Assembly (NCBI GenBank): GCA_937901485.1
Contig: CALGTT010000234.1
Coordinates: 1-6,541, forward strand
Length of the DNA: 6,541 bases
Origin: an uncultured Ruminococcus sp.
GTDB lineage: Bacteria > Bacillota > Clostridia > Oscillospirales > Ruminococcaceae
Direction: 5' to 3'
The position numbers were made by a program, and so were the translations under genes. Every line of letters starts with the position of its first letter. Position 1 is the stretch's first letter. This document shows, piece by piece, positions 5,536 through 6,541 of the stretch. The notes beneath the pieces were generated by a model. It was not told where the DNA came from, searched no databases, and worked only from the letters and a program-made list of their open reading frames with translations.

Positions 5536-5558
5536 AAAAAAACACCTTTCTTTCTGCA

Positions 5559-5585
5559 AAACTGTATTGTTTTTTTTTACAGTTT
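5559..5585. promoter_or_regulatory. Inverted repeat in the divergent promoter region
   Basis: AAACTGTA (5559-5566) and TACAGTTT (5578-5585) form a perfect 8-base inverted repeat with an 11-base T-rich spacer. The spacer begins with the -35 box of the rightward promoter, so a protein bound here would block it. It also lies just upstream of the leftward gene's binding site. Whether it is an operator or an RNA hairpin in the leftward leader cannot be told from sequence. Confidence 0.45.
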
Positions 5586-5595
5586 ATGTTATAAT
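5567..5595 (+). promoter_or_regulatory. SigA-type promoter of the metallophosphoesterase gene
   Basis: A perfect -10 TATAAT (5590-5595) with the TGT extension (5587-5589) lies 17 bases after TTGTTT (5567-5572), a weak -35. Transcription should begin near 5602, followed by AAGGAGG at 5614-5620. Confidence 0.8.
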
Positions 5596-5599
5596 ATAA

Positions 5600-5626
5600 A
5601 GGATTAGACATTGAAGGAGGTTTGTG
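5600..5626 (-). promoter_or_regulatory. Possible leftward promoter of the small-protein operon
   Basis: The only gap that can hold this operon's promoter is 5536-5627. On the minus strand, TTCAAT and, 16 bases on, TATAAC form a weak pair around 5588-5615. It would overlap the rightward -10. This is a poor match and the position is approximate; other AT-rich hexamers nearby are alternatives. Confidence 0.25.
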
Positions 5627-5627
5627 A

Positions 5628-6137
5628 ATGAAAATTGTTGTAATGTCCGATTCCCACGGAATGCGCCGTGTGCTTGAACTGGTCATGCAAAAGCAGCCTG
5701 ACGCGGACATGTACATCCATCTTGGCGACGGCGAACGAGAGGTGCACGCCTTTCTGATGAGCCATCCGGAGCTGAAAGAAAAATTCCACTACCTGAAAGG
5801 CAACTGCGACAGCGGATTTCTGGTCGATCCCACGCGCAATCAGTTTGTAATGACACTTCCGCACGGGCACAAGATCTTTGCCGCACACGGAGATGCGTAT
5901 CAGGTGAAATACGGCACGAACCGCATCCGCTATGAGGGAAGGGAAGTGCACGCAGACATCATCCTGTACGGTCACACCCACATGCGCGAATGCAGGTACG
6001 AGGACGGCATCTACATCGTCAATCCCGGCAGTCTTGGTGCGCCGCGTGACGGCAAGCGTCCGGGCTTTGCACTGATCGACGTTTGCGAAAGCGGCATTTC
6101 CGTCAATCTCGTTGAGTTATCCTCAAGCACACTCTGA
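5628..6137 (+). CDS. YfcE/MJ0936-type metallophosphoesterase
   Basis: This is a calcineurin-like phosphoesterase, likely a cytosolic phosphodiesterase using two metal ions. Metal-binding motifs are in family order: DSHG (8-11), GDGE (33-36), GNCD (58-61), AHGD (86-89) and GHTH (115-118), then NPGS (132-135). All ligands (Asp8, His10, Asp34, Asn59, His87, His116, His118) are present, and 169 residues is the usual length. Members hydrolyse model phosphodiesters, but the natural substrate is unknown. The start is supported by AAGGAGG 7 bases upstream and a strong promoter. It is transcribed away from the small-protein operon. The next gene starts 60 bases downstream with no visible terminator, so the two may be cotranscribed. 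In many Firmicutes a yfcE homologue follows rph-rdgB; that context is absent here. Confidence 0.93.
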   Translation: MKIVVMSDSHGMRRVLELVMQKQPDADMYIHLGDGEREVHAFLMSHPELKEKFHYLKGNCDSGFLVDPTRNQFVMTLPHGHKIFAAHGDAYQVKYGTNRIRYEGREVHADIILYGHTHMRECRYEDGIYIVNPGSLGAPRDGKRPGFALIDVCESGISVNLVELSSSTL

Positions 6138-6182
6138 GTGCATTATCATTCTATGCGGCAGCATCGGAAAAGTTGCCGGTCT

Positions 6183-6187
6183 GGAGG
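6183..6187 (+). promoter_or_regulatory. Ribosome binding site of the YfhO-family gene
   Basis: GGAGG lies 10 bases before ATG 6198. This favours 6198 over the in-frame GTG at 6138, which directly abuts the previous stop codon, has no binding site and would add a basic stretch unlike a membrane-protein start. Confidence 0.7.
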
Positions 6188-6197
6188 TTTTGATCCC

Positions 6198-6539
6198 ATG
6201 GGAACAGCTTTCCCCAAAATTCTTGGCAAAAAAACAAGTGAAAAGTATGCGCTGGCGTTCGGGCTGGGCTTTCTCTCCCTGATGATCGTCCTGCTCCCCC
6301 TGCTCATTATGGATCGGGGCTACTTCATCTATTACGGCGATTTTGTGTCCCAGCAGCTCCCGTTCTATGAGCTTGCCAATGATGCAGTGAGAAATGGTCA
6401 GTTCGGCTGGAACTGGTACACGGATCTCGGCGGCAGTCTGATCGGCTCCTATTCCTTCTACCTGTTCGGCAGTCCGTTTTTCTGGCTTTCCGCACTGCTC
6501 CCGAAGAGCTGGGTGGAGAGTTGTGCCGTACGATTGTGA
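6198..6539 (+). CDS. YfhO-family membrane protein, N-terminal fragment
   Basis: The first 113 residues match the start of a YfhO-type protein, a large polytopic membrane protein of usually 800-900 residues. Visible are a basic N-terminus, a first membrane span (about 19-38) and the outside loop with DRGYFIYYGDFVSQQLPFY. Then come GWNWYTDLGGSLIGSYSFYL and GSPFFWLSALLP, the conserved N-terminal signature of the family. YfhO of Bacillus subtilis takes part in glycosylation of lipoteichoic acid and the family resembles membrane glycosyltransferases. The frame then reads ESCAVRL and stops at 6537, two bases from the window end. The last residues look wrong for the family, so a frameshift or a sequence-end error is likely. 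Only this fragment can be seen. Confidence 0.8.
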   Translation: MGTAFPKILGKKTSEKYALAFGLGFLSLMIVLLPLLIMDRGYFIYYGDFVSQQLPFYELANDAVRNGQFGWNWYTDLGGSLIGSYSFYLFGSPFFWLSALLPKSWVESCAVRL

Positions 6540-6541
6540 AC

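Noticed and set aside
6138..6197. Upstream extension of the YfhO-family frame to GTG 6138
   Set aside because: It abuts the previous stop without a binding site. GGAGG at 6183-6187 supports ATG 6198.

Overview
The window looks like chromosomal DNA from a Gram-positive anaerobe of the Clostridia, most likely a Ruminococcus-like member of the Oscillospirales. The basis is strong AGGAGG-type ribosome binding sites, SigA-type promoters with extended -10 boxes, an L10-leader/attenuator in front of rplJ-rplL, a BofA-like gene, and GC-rich palindromic intergenic repeats of a kind common in these genomes. The taxonomic placement is inferred from gene content and style, not from a marker search.

Layout. 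(1) Positions 3-1754 (+): the 3' part of a gene for a large single-pass membrane protein, with a disordered Glu/Pro-rich cytoplasmic region carrying nine 13-residue repeats and an unrecognised C-terminal domain outside the membrane. (2) 1764-2813 (+): a prephenate dehydrogenase (tyrA), 9 bases downstream, with an extra C-terminal SH3-like module where other TyrA proteins have an ACT domain or nothing. (3) 2814-3270: a 457-base gap holding a cluster of palindromes, a near-consensus promoter, the L10 leader with an intrinsic attenuator, and the rplJ ribosome binding site. (4) 3271-4260 (+): rplJ and rplL, closed by a strong terminator. (5) 5535-4307 (-): four tightly packed small genes read towards rplL, three of unknown function and the last BofA-like. 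(6) 5536-5627: a short AT-rich divergent promoter region with an inverted repeat. (7) 5628-6137 (+): a YfcE/MJ0936-type metallophosphoesterase. (8) 6198-6539 (+): the N-terminal part of a YfhO-family membrane protein, broken by a stop two bases before the window ends.

How the parts work together. rplJ-rplL form one autoregulated unit making the ribosomal stalk. They stand apart from rplK-rplA and rpoB-rpoC, their usual neighbours. The minus-strand genes form a probable operon, with gaps of -1, 13 and 17 bases, whose members have no established function. No defence system, integrase, transposase, CRISPR array, tRNA or rRNA is visible. The most original features are the TyrA fusion module, the minus-strand small-protein operon and the repeat-bearing membrane protein.
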